From the IMG/VR virus record IMGVR_UViG_3300037133_000285, positions 1 through 34,642 of that record: a DNA stretch of 34,642 nt. One strand, written 5' to 3'. This document shows, piece after piece, positions 7,062 to 15,462 of the stretch. A model generated the notes under the pieces. That model did not search any database and was not told where the DNA came from. It saw only the letters and a list, made by a program, of their open reading frames with translations. Numbering within the stretch: the stretch's first letter is position 1; each line of letters opens with the position of its first letter. The position numbers and the translations under genes are program-made. The stretch is from a virus.

Positions 7062-8715
7062 GGGGTTCATCGATGACGTTCTGCATAACAGGATCGTCGT
7101 TTCGAGTTACGTTCGCAAGGCCGTAGAGCGCCACTTAGCCGACCTACAAACGGCGGGTGAGCGCGGCTTCTACTTCGACCGTGAAGAAGCTCTGTGGGTC
7201 TGTTCCTGCTTCGAGTTGTTCAGACATTCTGAAGGTGACTTCGCCGGCCAGCCCTTCATGCTGTCGCCCTGGCAAGCCTTCTGCACTTACGTCGTGTTCG
7301 GCTGGAAACAAGCCAGCGATAACATGCGGCGGTTTCGCCGCGTGTATGTCGAGGTTGGCCGTAAGAACGGAAAGAGCACATGGCTCGCGGCCGTGGCGCT
7401 GTTCATGCTGCTTCTGGACGGGGAGCCATCCGGTCAGGTCTATTCAGCCGCAACAAAGCTGGACCAGTCCAAGATCGTCTGGAACGCAGCACGCAAGATG
7501 GTGAAAGCGAGTCCGGAGCTTCTCAAGGCGATCAAGATTTACCGGTCTTCGCTCGCGGTGCCGAGCACAGAGAGCACCTTCATTCCGCTGTCATCCGACA
7601 GCAAGGGGATGGACGGGCTCAACATCTCATGCGCCGTAGTCGATGAACTGCACGCGCACCCGAACGCCGATGTGTGGGAACTCATCGACACCGCGACCGG
7701 CTCACGAAGCCAGCCACTGATCTGGATCATTACGACGGCCGGGTTCAACCAGGCCGGCATCTGCTTTGAACTGCGCTCGTTCGTGATCGACATCCTGAAC
7801 GGTGTCGTGGATAACGATCAGTGGTTTGCATTCATCGCTTGCCTCGATGACGGTGACAAGTATGCAGACGAGACATGCTGGGAGAAGGCGAACCCCAACA
7901 TTCGATATATCCCGACCCTGCTCCCTGATCTGAGGGAGAAAGCATCCAGGGCTTCTCGCTCCGCCGGCGCGATGAACAATTTCCTGGTGAAGTGCCTGTG
8001 CCGCTGGACCTCACAGGGCAAGCGGTGGTTGAAGCTCGAAGACTGGGACAAGTGCAAGGCTGCATTCACTTATGAAGACATGCTCGGCCGGCCGGCATTC
8101 GGCGGAATCGATCTCGCTGAAAAGCTCGATCTCACCGCAGGCTGCTTATGCTTCCCGCCCATTAACGAGGGTGAGAAATGGCGATACCTCTGGCGCTTCT
8201 ATTTGCCTGCTGACACAGTGGACCGCTACAAGCAGGCCGGGGACCTCCGTTGGGAGGAGTGGGTCAAGGCTGGCCTGCTGATCGCTACAGACGGCGCGAT
8301 CACCGACCAGACCGTTGTCCGCGCAGACGTGCGGAAGTGGCAAGCCGACTTCGACCTGCGGCAAGTTGCATTCGACCCCTGGCACATGTCGCGGCTGGCC
8401 GGCGAACTCATTGACGACGGCGTGCTGATGATCGAGCTTGCACAGCGATACGCGCCGCTGACTGAGGGCACGAAGGAGTTTGAGGCTCAAGTGGTCTCGA
8501 ACGGCCTTGAGCACGACGGCAATCAGATGGCCCGCTGGATGGTCGACAACGCCTGCATCCTGTCGGACAACGACGGCAACTGCCGACCCATCCGGCCGCA
8601 GCGGAATTCGAACGCGAAGAAGGTCGATGGGGTTGTCGCCGCAGTAATGGCCACATCACAAGCCGTTCGCAATCCGATCTCAATCGATTCCGGCATCGGC
8701 TGTTTCTCAATGTAG
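7009..8715 (+). CDS. terL: Terminase large subunit (HK97-like)
   Basis: A 568-residue packaging motor and nuclease. The ATPase domain has Walker A GRKNGKST at residues 117-124, preceded by the typical FMLSPWQAF segment, and Walker B VVDELHA with D212/E213. The motor-to-nuclease transition LIWIITTAGF is followed by the RNase H-like nuclease half, with its acidic strand FGGIDLAEKLDLTA as the likely first metal ligand and VVRADVRKWQADFD and FDPWHMSRL further on. Full length for the HK97/YmfN-type family. The ATG at 7009 overlaps terS. It translocates DNA into proheads and cuts it, probably together with the HNH protein encoded upstream. Confidence 0.95.
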   Translation: MTATESGMQANQPRHPAEGFIDDVLHNRIVVSSYVRKAVERHLADLQTAGERGFYFDREEALWVCSCFELFRHSEGDFAGQPFMLSPWQAFCTYVVFGWKQASDNMRRFRRVYVEVGRKNGKSTWLAAVALFMLLLDGEPSGQVYSAATKLDQSKIVWNAARKMVKASPELLKAIKIYRSSLAVPSTESTFIPLSSDSKGMDGLNISCAVVDELHAHPNADVWELIDTATGSRSQPLIWIITTAGFNQAGICFELRSFVIDILNGVVDNDQWFAFIACLDDGDKYADETCWEKANPNIRYIPTLLPDLREKASRASRSAGAMNNFLVKCLCRWTSQGKRWLKLEDWDKCKAAFTYEDMLGRPAFGGIDLAEKLDLTAGCLCFPPINEGEKWRYLWRFYLPADTVDRYKQAGDLRWEEWVKAGLLIATDGAITDQTVVRADVRKWQADFDLRQVAFDPWHMSRLAGELIDDGVLMIELAQRYAPLTEGTKEFEAQVVSNGLEHDGNQMARWMVDNACILSDNDGNCRPIRPQRNSNAKKVDGVVAAVMATSQAVRNPISIDSGIGCFSM

Positions 8716-8740
8716 TTCACGTACGACAGAGACCTTACAC

Positions 8741-10444
8741 ATGGCCCTATTCGGCAGCAAATCCGATCTGATCTCGTTGGAGCTTCGCGGCGGTTCTCCG
8801 CTCGACAATCCAGCGGTCCCGATCAACAGCCCAGCGGTCTGGGAGTGGCTTGTCGGCGGAGAGCCTACGACGGCCGGCGAGACCATCAATGAGGCGAACA
8901 GTCTTCAGATCACGACCGTGTACCAGTGCATTACTCTGCTCGCGAGCATGGCCGGATCAATGCCGCTCCGGCTCATGGAACGCACCGACGCGGGTCACAT
9001 CGAAGCTCTGAACTCTGACCTCCACTATCTGCTGGCCGTAGAGCCCAACCCTGAAATGACGAGCACGACCTTCGTGGAAACGATGGTCGGTTGTTTGGCC
9101 CTTGGAAATTGCTATGCCCAGATCGAACGCAACCCGCTGAAGCAGCCGGTGGCCCTATGGCCATTGAACCCCCTGAAGACAGAACCGGTCCGTCTGCCGT
9201 CGAAGGTGCTTGCGTACAAAACCTCTGATGGTGAGCCTCTGGGCTCTCATCGAATCGTCCCGGCCGTCGACGTGATTCACGTCCCGTTGTTTGGCCTCGA
9301 AGGTCGCCGGGGAATGTCCCCAATCCTCATGGCCAGAGAGTCGCTGGGTCTCGCAAAGGCTTCATTGAAGCATGGCTCACGACTGTTCGCGAATGGCACC
9401 AGAGGTTCCGGCGCCTGGGTCAATAAGACAGGTTCAGCCATCGCTGACAAGGCAAGGGCGAACTTCAAGGAGACATTCCAGGAATCGGCTGGTGGAACGA
9501 ACTCAGGTAAGACGCAGTTCATGTACGGAGACTGGAGTTGGCAGTCGAATTCGCTCACTCCGGACGAGGCACAGTTCCTCGCGACCCGCGCATTCACCCG
9601 TGCGGACATCGCGGCCATGTGGCGCATCAGTCCCCACCTCGTAGGAGACACGTCACGCTTGAGCGGCACGAACTCTGAGCAGTTGATGCTCCAGTTCCTG
9701 ATCATCGCCCTGGCTCCGTACCTGCGCAAGCTCGAAGCCGAGTTCAATCGCAAGCTCTGCCCCGTGGTCGGACGTAAGGCCGGCAAGTTCTACACCAGCT
9801 TTGATCCATCAGGAATTCTGCGCACCGATCTGAAGTCACAGAACGAGGCGTACCAGGCCGGTCGAATCGGCGGATGGTACACAGCAAATGACGTACTCCG
9901 CAAGCTGGGAGAGAACCCAGGCCCTGCATCCTGTGATGTCTACATCACGGCCGTAAATTTCCAAAACAGTGACAGACTACTCGACACTGAGAGCCTTCAA
10001 GATCAACCCATCGATGCTGCATTGCCGACACCTGCAGAGCGGTCCATGCTGGGCCAGTACACGACAGGCTACATCAACATCTATTCGGACTCGTTCGGAC
10101 GGCTCTTAACCCGCAATAAGCGTGATTACGACACCCTTTCGACCCTATTCCGGCCTGTTCTCCGGTCGATTGCAGATGCCGCAATGGGCAAGATTGGCGC
10201 ACTTCCGGACCCGGCCGGGGACGTTGCAGACGACGCCATCAACGATGCACTCAAGGCGATGGAGAAGCGGGCCGCAAAGTGGCCTGCTGTGATCCCGCCG
10301 GGTGAAGTCGCCGCCTATGCCAACACAGAGTTCGTGAAAGCACTCCGGGCCATTCACGTCAATGTCTCGCGGGACACAGCCGCGGCCAAAGCAGTGTTAG
10401 AACTAGCAGCCCCTGAAGAGGACCTCGATGATCAAGCAGCCTAA
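8741..10444 (+). CDS. Portal protein (HK97 family) with long C-terminal extension
   Basis: A 567-residue protein. The first 410 residues match HK97 portal proteins: ETINEANSLQITTVYQCITL, LLAVEPNPEMTSTTFVETMV, NCYAQIERN, then the stem and crown parts, including AMWRISPHLVGD and EQLMLQFLIIALAPYLRKLE. It forms the dodecameric channel through which DNA enters and leaves the head. Residues of about 425-567 are an added mostly helical tail with many Asp and Ala, which is longer than the usual 400-430 residues for the family. The stop overlaps the protease gene. The spacer before it (8716-8740) has only a weak ribosome binding site. Confidence 0.92.
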   Translation: MALFGSKSDLISLELRGGSPLDNPAVPINSPAVWEWLVGGEPTTAGETINEANSLQITTVYQCITLLASMAGSMPLRLMERTDAGHIEALNSDLHYLLAVEPNPEMTSTTFVETMVGCLALGNCYAQIERNPLKQPVALWPLNPLKTEPVRLPSKVLAYKTSDGEPLGSHRIVPAVDVIHVPLFGLEGRRGMSPILMARESLGLAKASLKHGSRLFANGTRGSGAWVNKTGSAIADKARANFKETFQESAGGTNSGKTQFMYGDWSWQSNSLTPDEAQFLATRAFTRADIAAMWRISPHLVGDTSRLSGTNSEQLMLQFLIIALAPYLRKLEAEFNRKLCPVVGRKAGKFYTSFDPSGILRTDLKSQNEAYQAGRIGGWYTANDVLRKLGENPGPASCDVYITAVNFQNSDRLLDTESLQDQPIDAALPTPAERSMLGQYTTGYINIYSDSFGRLLTRNKRDYDTLSTLFRPVLRSIADAAMGKIGALPDPAGDVADDAINDALKAMEKRAAKWPAVIPPGEVAAYANTEFVKALRAIHVNVSRDTAAAKAVLELAAPEEDLDDQAA

Positions 10445-11144
10445 ATCCGGCGAACGTGAAGTACGCACCCTGCCCACGAGTGAGTTCCGGATCGCCACGG
10501 CGGATGACGGCACACGTACGCTGTCTGGCCTCGTGCCTTACAACTCGCAGAGCCTCGATCTTGGTGGCTTCACCGAGTTGATCGCGCCTTCTGCATTCGC
10601 TGGCGCTCTCGCACCCGGCAGCGACGTTCTCATGCTGCGCGATCATGACGTTTCCAATCTCCTTGGCCGCACGAAGTCGAAGACGCTCACCTTGACGGAT
10701 TCACCTGAGGGCTTGCGCTTCACCTGCACGCTCCCGAAGACGACTCAGGCCAATGACCTGGTCGCGTCGGTTGAGCGCGGTGACCTGGATGCGAACAGCT
10801 TCGGGTTCTGCACGATTGAAGACAAGTGGCTGGCGGACGCAGCCGGCAACGTCGTTCGCACACTGCTCTCCGTTGACCTCTATGAAATCTCCGCCGTCAG
10901 CTTCCCGGCGTACCCCACGTCGCAGGTGTCCGTCAGATCCTGTCCCGTCGAACTCCGTTCGAAGTTGGTCAAGCGTGATGCTGACGCCTGTGAATGCGAT
11001 TGCGCCCAGTGTGTCGGCGGGGACTGCGGAATTTGCAGCGATGCAGACTGCGATGACGAAAACTGCTCTTGCGCTGAAGCCCGCTCCATCCGGAACGCTG
11101 ATGCGAATCGCAGACTCTCTATCCGCTTAGCTTTCGCGGAGTAG
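10428..11144 (+). CDS. HK97-type prohead protease with Cys-rich tail
   Basis: A 238-residue protein. The first 170 residues are a standard HK97-family prohead serine protease: TRTLSGLVPYNSQS, FTELIAPSAFAGAL, the catalytic His in MLRDHD (H73), the nucleophile Ser in DANSFGF (S124), and LYEISAVSFPAYPTSQ. It cleaves the capsid delta domain during head maturation. The tail is unusual: nine cysteines lie between residues 188 and 215 (for example CECDCAQC and CGICSDADC), alternating with Asp and Glu. This resembles a metal-binding segment and is not part of the family. It overlaps the portal gene by 17 bases. The extension may be trimmed off by the protease itself. Confidence 0.92.
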   Translation: MIKQPKSGEREVRTLPTSEFRIATADDGTRTLSGLVPYNSQSLDLGGFTELIAPSAFAGALAPGSDVLMLRDHDVSNLLGRTKSKTLTLTDSPEGLRFTCTLPKTTQANDLVASVERGDLDANSFGFCTIEDKWLADAAGNVVRTLLSVDLYEISAVSFPAYPTSQVSVRSCPVELRSKLVKRDADACECDCAQCVGGDCGICSDADCDDENCSCAEARSIRNADANRRLSIRLAFAE

Positions 11145-11291
11145 CCCAAGTTTAGTTCCACGCATGACGGATGCGCCGCTTGCCGGCCGCGTTCACTCGC
11201 ACCCGTCTGTCATGCTGCTGCGAAGCCCCGGCCTGCTGCCCTGGTTGTCCTGCACACGCCCCAAAAATCTGCACCACAAGGAAGTACCACA
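11145..11291 (+). other. Leader region before the major capsid gene
   Basis: A 147-base gap, one of the longest in the head module. A frame of 43 codons (from 11164, ending in an ATGA overlap with the capsid start) exists but has no ribosome binding site and proline-rich, non-family content. No convincing promoter hexamers are seen. It probably acts as the 5' leader of the capsid mRNA, which needs high expression. Confidence 0.3.
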
Positions 11292-12491
11292 ATGACCAAG
11301 CAGGAAATGTTGGACAAGCGCAGCAAGCTGATGTTCGACGCTCACGCGATCATGAGCCTCGCCGACGTAACCACGGAACAGCGCACCAATGTCGACAAGA
11401 TGTTGGCGGATGCCAACACGCTCAAGGGCGATGTTGAGCGGATGATCCAGTTCGAAAATGCCGAAGCGGAAATGCGCAGCGTTCCCGGCAAGGTGCCTCA
11501 GGGTGCAGTCAGTGCCGCAGTGGTTGAGCCCGAGACTCGCTCTTATGAGGATCGTCGGAAGGCCACCAGCACAGCTCTTCGCAGCTACATGAAGGGTGAG
11601 CGTTTCGAGAGTCGTGAACTGACCATCGCTGCTGATGGCGGAGTCATGATTCCTGTGGGCGTCACCGATCCGAAGATCGCGCAGAAGTCGGCTGGTAGCA
11701 TCCTCGATCTGGTCTATCGCTTCAAGTCAACGAGCGGTGAGTCGGTCAAGGTTCCGCTGCTCAACGATCTGGGCAACGGATTCATCCTGTCTTCGGCTTA
11801 CGCCGCAGGCACGACTGATCCGGCTGTGACCGGTGTCACGATTTCGATCGATGACATCCAGACCAACCCGATTCAGGTGATGAACTCCCTCGTCAATGAC
11901 GTGGAGTTCGATCTGATCGGCTACCTGGAGGCGGCGATCCAGACACGGTATCTCCGTTCCGCGTCAAGCTGGATCACCTTGGGCAACACCTCCAACGTGG
12001 GCGCGTTGTCCACCGGCTACAGCGGCATCACGGGTGCATCCGTAGGCGTCCTGAAGTATGCGGATTTCACGGGCCTTCTGGCTTCGCTGGACCCTGCATA
12101 CTACACCGATGCTGCGTTCCTCATGAGTCCGCAGACGCTTGCGAACTCCGTGTTGAACATCACGGACAGCAATGGCCGTCCGCTGTTCCTGCCGTTCGGA
12201 ACGGGTGGCGTGTCGGGCTTCACGGGAACGCTTTTTGGCTACCCCGTCAAGTTGAATCCGTATCAGCCTGCTGTCGCAACTGGCAACGTCGCTGTGCAGT
12301 TCGGATCGTTCGCCCAGGCATATACTTTCCGCGAAGTTCTCCCCGGTGTCGTGATCAAAAAGTCCTCCGATCGCTACATCGAGTTGAACGCTCTCGGCGT
12401 GTTCGCCTTCGCTCGTGTGGGTGGAGCTGTAACCAACCCAGGCGCGGCCGGCGGCACCACGCAGCCCGTTGTGTCCCTCACCGTCAAGTAG
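11292..12491 (+). CDS. Major capsid protein (HK97 fold)
   Basis: A 399-residue protein with a strong AAGGAAG ribosome binding site. The first 90 or so residues form the helical delta/scaffold part (LTAMLDKRSKL-type heptads, then DKMLADANTLKGDVERM), expected to be removed by the prohead protease near the segment PETRSYEDRRKA. The rest has the HK97 fold: GGVMIPVGVTDPKIAQK, a long E-loop-like segment, VTISIDDIQTNPIQVMNSLV, ESDLIGYLEAAIQTRY-like spine helix, ALSPQTLANSV-type P-loop and the terminal SDRYIELNALGVFAFARVGG. It assembles into hexamers and pentamers of the head. I cannot tell if it cross-links. Confidence 0.93.
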   Translation: MTKQEMLDKRSKLMFDAHAIMSLADVTTEQRTNVDKMLADANTLKGDVERMIQFENAEAEMRSVPGKVPQGAVSAAVVEPETRSYEDRRKATSTALRSYMKGERFESRELTIAADGGVMIPVGVTDPKIAQKSAGSILDLVYRFKSTSGESVKVPLLNDLGNGFILSSAYAAGTTDPAVTGVTISIDDIQTNPIQVMNSLVNDVEFDLIGYLEAAIQTRYLRSASSWITLGNTSNVGALSTGYSGITGASVGVLKYADFTGLLASLDPAYYTDAAFLMSPQTLANSVLNITDSNGRPLFLPFGTGGVSGFTGTLFGYPVKLNPYQPAVATGNVAVQFGSFAQAYTFREVLPGVVIKKSSDRYIELNALGVFAFARVGGAVTNPGAAGGTTQPVVSLTVK

Positions 12492-12507
12492 TTCAACCCT
12501 CAATGCT

Positions 12508-12528
12508 GGGGCCGGTTCATGCCGGCCT
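12508..12528 (+). promoter_or_regulatory. Hairpin after the capsid gene
   Basis: GGCCGG at 12510-12515 pairs with CCGGCC at 12522-12527 around the loop TTCATG. No T-run follows, so it is not a classical terminator. It may stabilise the capsid mRNA end or reduce read-through. Confidence 0.4.
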
Positions 12529-12542
12529 CGGTGAGGACTCCC

Positions 12543-12647
12543 GTGCAAACAAAACCCCCTGTACCTCAGGTGCCGATCAAGGTGCCCGTGCGCAAGCCCC
12601 GCGAAACCGCGACCTTCCCGAAGACCTACGAACGCGCCACAAGGTAG
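12543..12647 (+). CDS. Possible 34-residue Pro/Lys-rich protein
   Basis: A GTG start with GTGAGGA a few bases upstream opens 34 codons ending three bases before the next gene. The product is basic and proline-rich (PVPQVPIKVPVRKPRE), like short tails that bind other virion parts. It fills the only space between the capsid and connector genes. Its function is unknown and it could be non-coding. Confidence 0.4.
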   Translation: MQTKPPVPQVPIKVPVRKPRETATFPKTYERATR

Positions 12648-12650
12648 ACC

Positions 12651-13532
12651 ATGCCCCTCTCTTATAAAGAAATGTCGGCACCGATTGTCGAGCCCGTCTC
12701 ACTCGCACAAGCGAAGCTGCAGTGCATCGTCGACACCGGCAACACGCTGGATGACACGCTGATCACGGGCTTGATCATCGCCGCCCGCCAGTTCTGTGAG
12801 AAGAAAATGCAGCGGGCGATCTTTCCCCGCGCCATGCGTCTGACCCTCGACAACTTTCCCTTCGCCCGGTATGGCGACACGGTTGGCGCGAACGACCGCC
12901 ATTGCATGTACGGCAAGTATTGGCACTCGCTTGCGATCAAGCTGCCTCTAGTGGCCGCGCTGTCGGTCCAGTCGATCACTTACCTGGATCTGAACGGCGA
13001 CATACAGACGCTCTCGCCTTTGACCTATTACACGGACCTGTCCAGTGAGCCAGCCCGCATCGTTCCACTGCCTGGGCTCTACTGGCCGTACACCATGACG
13101 TATCTGCCAGGCTCTGTGACCGTGCTCTACACGGCTGCAACCTATGCGGTCCCGGTTACGGACACGCTCGTCGTCCCAGCATCTCCTGGCCCCTATACCG
13201 TCACTCTGAGCCAGGCCGCGGCATTCACGGCCGGGACAGCCTTGCTGGTCGCCAACCCCACCCTGGTGGATGCGGAGAGCAATCCGGTCATCTTCACGAA
13301 TGTAGCCAACACGCTCACCGTGGCCAGTGGGTATGTGGGCCAGACCCTGACGGCCAACTACTTCATCGGCAACTGCCCAGCGACGATCACCCAGGCGATG
13401 ATGCTGCTGATCGGCTACTGGTACATCAATCGCGAGTCTGCTATGAGCAGCCCGCCCAAGGCTATCGAGATGGGCATCGACGCTCTTCTGGCCGGCGAGA
13501 TGTTCGAAACGATGGGCTATCAGCAGGAGTAA
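12651..13532 (+). CDS. Head-tail connector (gp6-like adaptor) with an inserted domain
   Basis: A 293-residue protein. Residues 1-160 match the adaptor family of HK97 gp6 / SPP1 gp15 type: VEPVSLAQAKLQCIVD, DDTLITGLIIAARQFCEKKM and the beta part with LPLVAALSVQSITYLD. The family's C-terminal helix is also present (ITQAMMLLIGYWYINRESA, then GIDALLAGE). Between them, residues of about 163-241 form an extra beta-rich segment (VPASPGPYTVTLSQAAAFTA ... LTVASGYVGQTLTANYF). Family members are usually 100-220 residues, so this is a long version. It joins the portal ring to the tail-side proteins. Confidence 0.8.
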   Translation: MPLSYKEMSAPIVEPVSLAQAKLQCIVDTGNTLDDTLITGLIIAARQFCEKKMQRAIFPRAMRLTLDNFPFARYGDTVGANDRHCMYGKYWHSLAIKLPLVAALSVQSITYLDLNGDIQTLSPLTYYTDLSSEPARIVPLPGLYWPYTMTYLPGSVTVLYTAATYAVPVTDTLVVPASPGPYTVTLSQAAAFTAGTALLVANPTLVDAESNPVIFTNVANTLTVASGYVGQTLTANYFIGNCPATITQAMMLLIGYWYINRESAMSSPPKAIEMGIDALLAGEMFETMGYQQE

Positions 13533-13535
13533 CCG

Positions 13536-13898
13536 ATGTCCTTCGACCCCACAATTCTCGCCGCCGGCCGCTTACGTCACGCCATCACCATCCAGGCACC
13601 TAGCTCCACTCGCGACACCGCGGGCCAACTTGGGGCGACCTGGTCAACGGTGTTGACGACGCGTGCCGCAATCGAGAGCACGGCCAGCCTGACGTTCAAG
13701 TTCTCATTTCAGAACTCAACACTCGCGGCCAACGCGACAGACTGCATAACGATTCGCTACCCCGCCGTGACGGTCGCACCTGGAATGCAGGTCATATTCG
13801 GCGATCAGGTTTATACGATCCAGGACGTCGACGATGTTCAGCGGCGCCATAAGGTTTTGATCTTGGCCTGCATCGGCATCGATACGGCGAGTTCCTGA
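13536..13898 (+). CDS. Head closure protein
   Basis: A 120-residue protein of the phage head closure (head-tail joining) family, the type of SPP1 gp16. It begins AGRLRHAITIQAPSSTRDTA, followed by W-S-T-V and AAIESTASLTFKFSFQNST, then DCITIRYPAVTVAPGMQVIF and a conserved YTIQDVDDVQRRHKVLILAC end. It sits under the adaptor and stops DNA from leaking out of the filled head. Position between adaptor and gp10-type gene is exactly as in HK97-like phages. It overlaps the next gene by one base. Confidence 0.85.
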   Translation: MSFDPTILAAGRLRHAITIQAPSSTRDTAGQLGATWSTVLTTRAAIESTASLTFKFSFQNSTLAANATDCITIRYPAVTVAPGMQVIFGDQVYTIQDVDDVQRRHKVLILACIGIDTASS

Positions 13899-14419
13899 TG
13901 GACGAAGTCTCTCTATCTATCGACACCCACGAATGGGAGTCACTCCTGAAGGCCCTCCCAAAGCGTGTGGCCAAGCGAGCTGTGCGCAATGCGCTGCAGG
14001 CCGGTGGAGACATCCTCCTCGATGCAATGACCGCGGAGTGTCCAGAGCGTACCGACGAGCCGACTCCGGACAGCGACGCACTCGCACCCGGAGTACTGAA
14101 GGAAAGCCTCACCACACAAGTGGTCATCGGCACCAGGTACAACCCTGCTGTGAAAGTCGGTCCCGGCATTGGCACCGGCAAGGTCGCTTATTGGGTCGAG
14201 AACGGCTTCGACCACATCGAGGGCGGCAAGCGTGGCGAAAAGGGTGCACATGTCACCTCGCACAAAGATGCGAACCCATTCATGGTGCGCAGCTTCGATA
14301 GCTCCATCGGCAGAGCCGTCGATGTGATGCTCGACAACTTGGCAGCCACACTCACCCAGGACATCAATGATCCTGCTGCAGACACGGCCGGCATTGAAGC
14401 AGAAGAAGGGGACGACTGA
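13898..14419 (+). CDS. HK97 gp10-like head-tail protein
   Basis: A 173-residue protein that resembles the HK97 gp10 family. The N-terminal helix LLKALPKRVAKRAVRNALQA is followed by GGDILLDAMTAECP. Then come VVIGTRYNPAVKVGPGIGTG, AYWVENGFDHI and the family-type ending NPFMVRSFDSSIGRAVDVM. The last 20 residues are acidic. The family sits at the head-tail interface and is needed for tail joining or completion. ATGA-style overlaps link it with both neighbours, fitting a polycistronic head-completion operon. Confidence 0.85.
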   Translation: MDEVSLSIDTHEWESLLKALPKRVAKRAVRNALQAGGDILLDAMTAECPERTDEPTPDSDALAPGVLKESLTTQVVIGTRYNPAVKVGPGIGTGKVAYWVENGFDHIEGGKRGEKGAHVTSHKDANPFMVRSFDSSIGRAVDVMLDNLAATLTQDINDPAADTAGIEAEEGDD

Positions 14420-14835
14420 TGGTCACGTTAATCGAAGGCATTGTCGCGCTCCTGCTGACCAAGACTGCGATCACGGCCGTCATCGCGGGCGGCAACTCCA
14501 TCGGCCCGATCCCAACACCCGTTGAGGCATCCGCATTCCCCGCGATCACGTACCAGATGCCCAGTGACCACGACGAGATGACGCTCTCAGGGTCGAGTGG
14601 CGTTGGGCACTGTCGCATCTTGTTCTCCTGCCAGGCGGCATTCGGCCCCGGTAGCTATTTGACCGCGCACAAACTTGGTGTGGCTCTCAAGGCCGCCCTG
14701 AATGGCTACATGGGGTTTCTCCCCGGCGGACCACAAGTCTTCTTTGCTGACGTGGTCAATGTGACCGATCTCTATCAGTCAGACGCAGAGCTTTCCGTAA
14801 CCAACGTATCAGTGCTCTTCGACTACCAGAGCTGA
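14419..14835 (+). CDS. Tail terminator / DUF3168-like protein
   Basis: A 138-residue protein starting with LIEGIVALLLTKTAITAVIA, followed by IPTPVEASAFPAITYQMPSD and GVGHCRILFSCQAAFGPGSY. That is the pattern of the DUF3168 family, which caps the tail tube (lambda gpU-like role) in HK97-type phages. Its last segment, DAELSVTNVSVLFDYQS, is the expected final strand. The order gp10-like, DUF3168-like, tube protein is conserved in such phages and supports the call. Confidence 0.8.
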   Translation: MVTLIEGIVALLLTKTAITAVIAGGNSIGPIPTPVEASAFPAITYQMPSDHDEMTLSGSSGVGHCRILFSCQAAFGPGSYLTAHKLGVALKAALNGYMGFLPGGPQVFFADVVNVTDLYQSDAELSVTNVSVLFDYQS

Positions 14836-14866
14836 TCCCTAACCCCATCACCACGAGGTAACTCAA

Positions 14867-15400
14867 ATGTCTACAAAATCAGGTACGGGCGCAGGGTCTC
14901 TGCTCGTCATTGCCGCTGTCGCTGCAACTCTCGCCGCACCTTGCGCGGCACCAGCACAGCCACCCGTCGCATTCACTGTCGCACCGGCCGTCACACCGAC
15001 AGGCGTTGCCGTTCTGCAACTCAAGGAGTTCACGGTTCCCGAGCAGTCGTGGAGCTATGACGACATCACGAACACATCTTCACCGGCAGTCGGCGTCGGC
15101 GTGCTCAAGGAGTCGCTCGCTACCCTGGTCGATCCGGGTGAGTTCTCTGCGACAGGGATTTTCTTGCCCAGTGATCCTGGGATCGTGGCCCTACAGGTGG
15201 CCTTCCAGACTGGCCTGCCAAATGCCTTCCAGATTCAGCTCAAGCCGATCTCAGGACAGTCCACCAGCGGCAACGTGTATGCCTTCTCTGCTTACGTCGC
15301 CAAGAACCCTGTGCCGACCAACATCGACGCCGGCAAGGCAGTCACTGTGAAGATCAGCCTCAAACTGGATTCAGTGATGACCGTCCTGACAGGCAGCTAG
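14867..15400 (+). CDS. Major tail tube protein
   Basis: A 177-residue protein in the tube position, with GAGGTAAC before the ATG. The core, with VLQLKEFTVPEQSWSYDDITN, then SPAVGVGVLKESLATLVDPG and FSATGIFLPSDPGIVALQVA, is typical of siphophage tail tube proteins, which polymerise as hexamer rings around the tape measure. The last strand, GKAVTVKISLKLDSVMTVLTG, also fits. Oddly, residues 10-35 are very hydrophobic and Ala-rich (GSLLVIAAVAATLAAP), close to a signal-peptide look, which tube proteins do not need. Confidence 0.8.
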   Translation: MSTKSGTGAGSLLVIAAVAATLAAPCAAPAQPPVAFTVAPAVTPTGVAVLQLKEFTVPEQSWSYDDITNTSSPAVGVGVLKESLATLVDPGEFSATGIFLPSDPGIVALQVAFQTGLPNAFQIQLKPISGQSTSGNVYAFSAYVAKNPVPTNIDAGKAVTVKISLKLDSVMTVLTGS

Positions 15401-15462
15401 AAACACAACATGACGGGCGGGGGGGCACAGCCTCTGCCCGCATCACTTGAACAAAGGAAACC

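Noticed and set aside
11164-11295. Short frame overlapping the capsid start by ATGA
   Set aside because: No ribosome binding site, low-quality sequence, and no family; kept only as leader.
11964-12548. Minus-strand frame of 194 codons inside the capsid gene
   Set aside because: Overlaps a well-supported capsid gene; no ribosome binding site or domain pattern.
15413-15450. G-rich hairpin (GGGCA / TGCCC) after the tube protein gene
   Set aside because: Stem of about five pairs with no T-run; likely chance in G-rich spacer.
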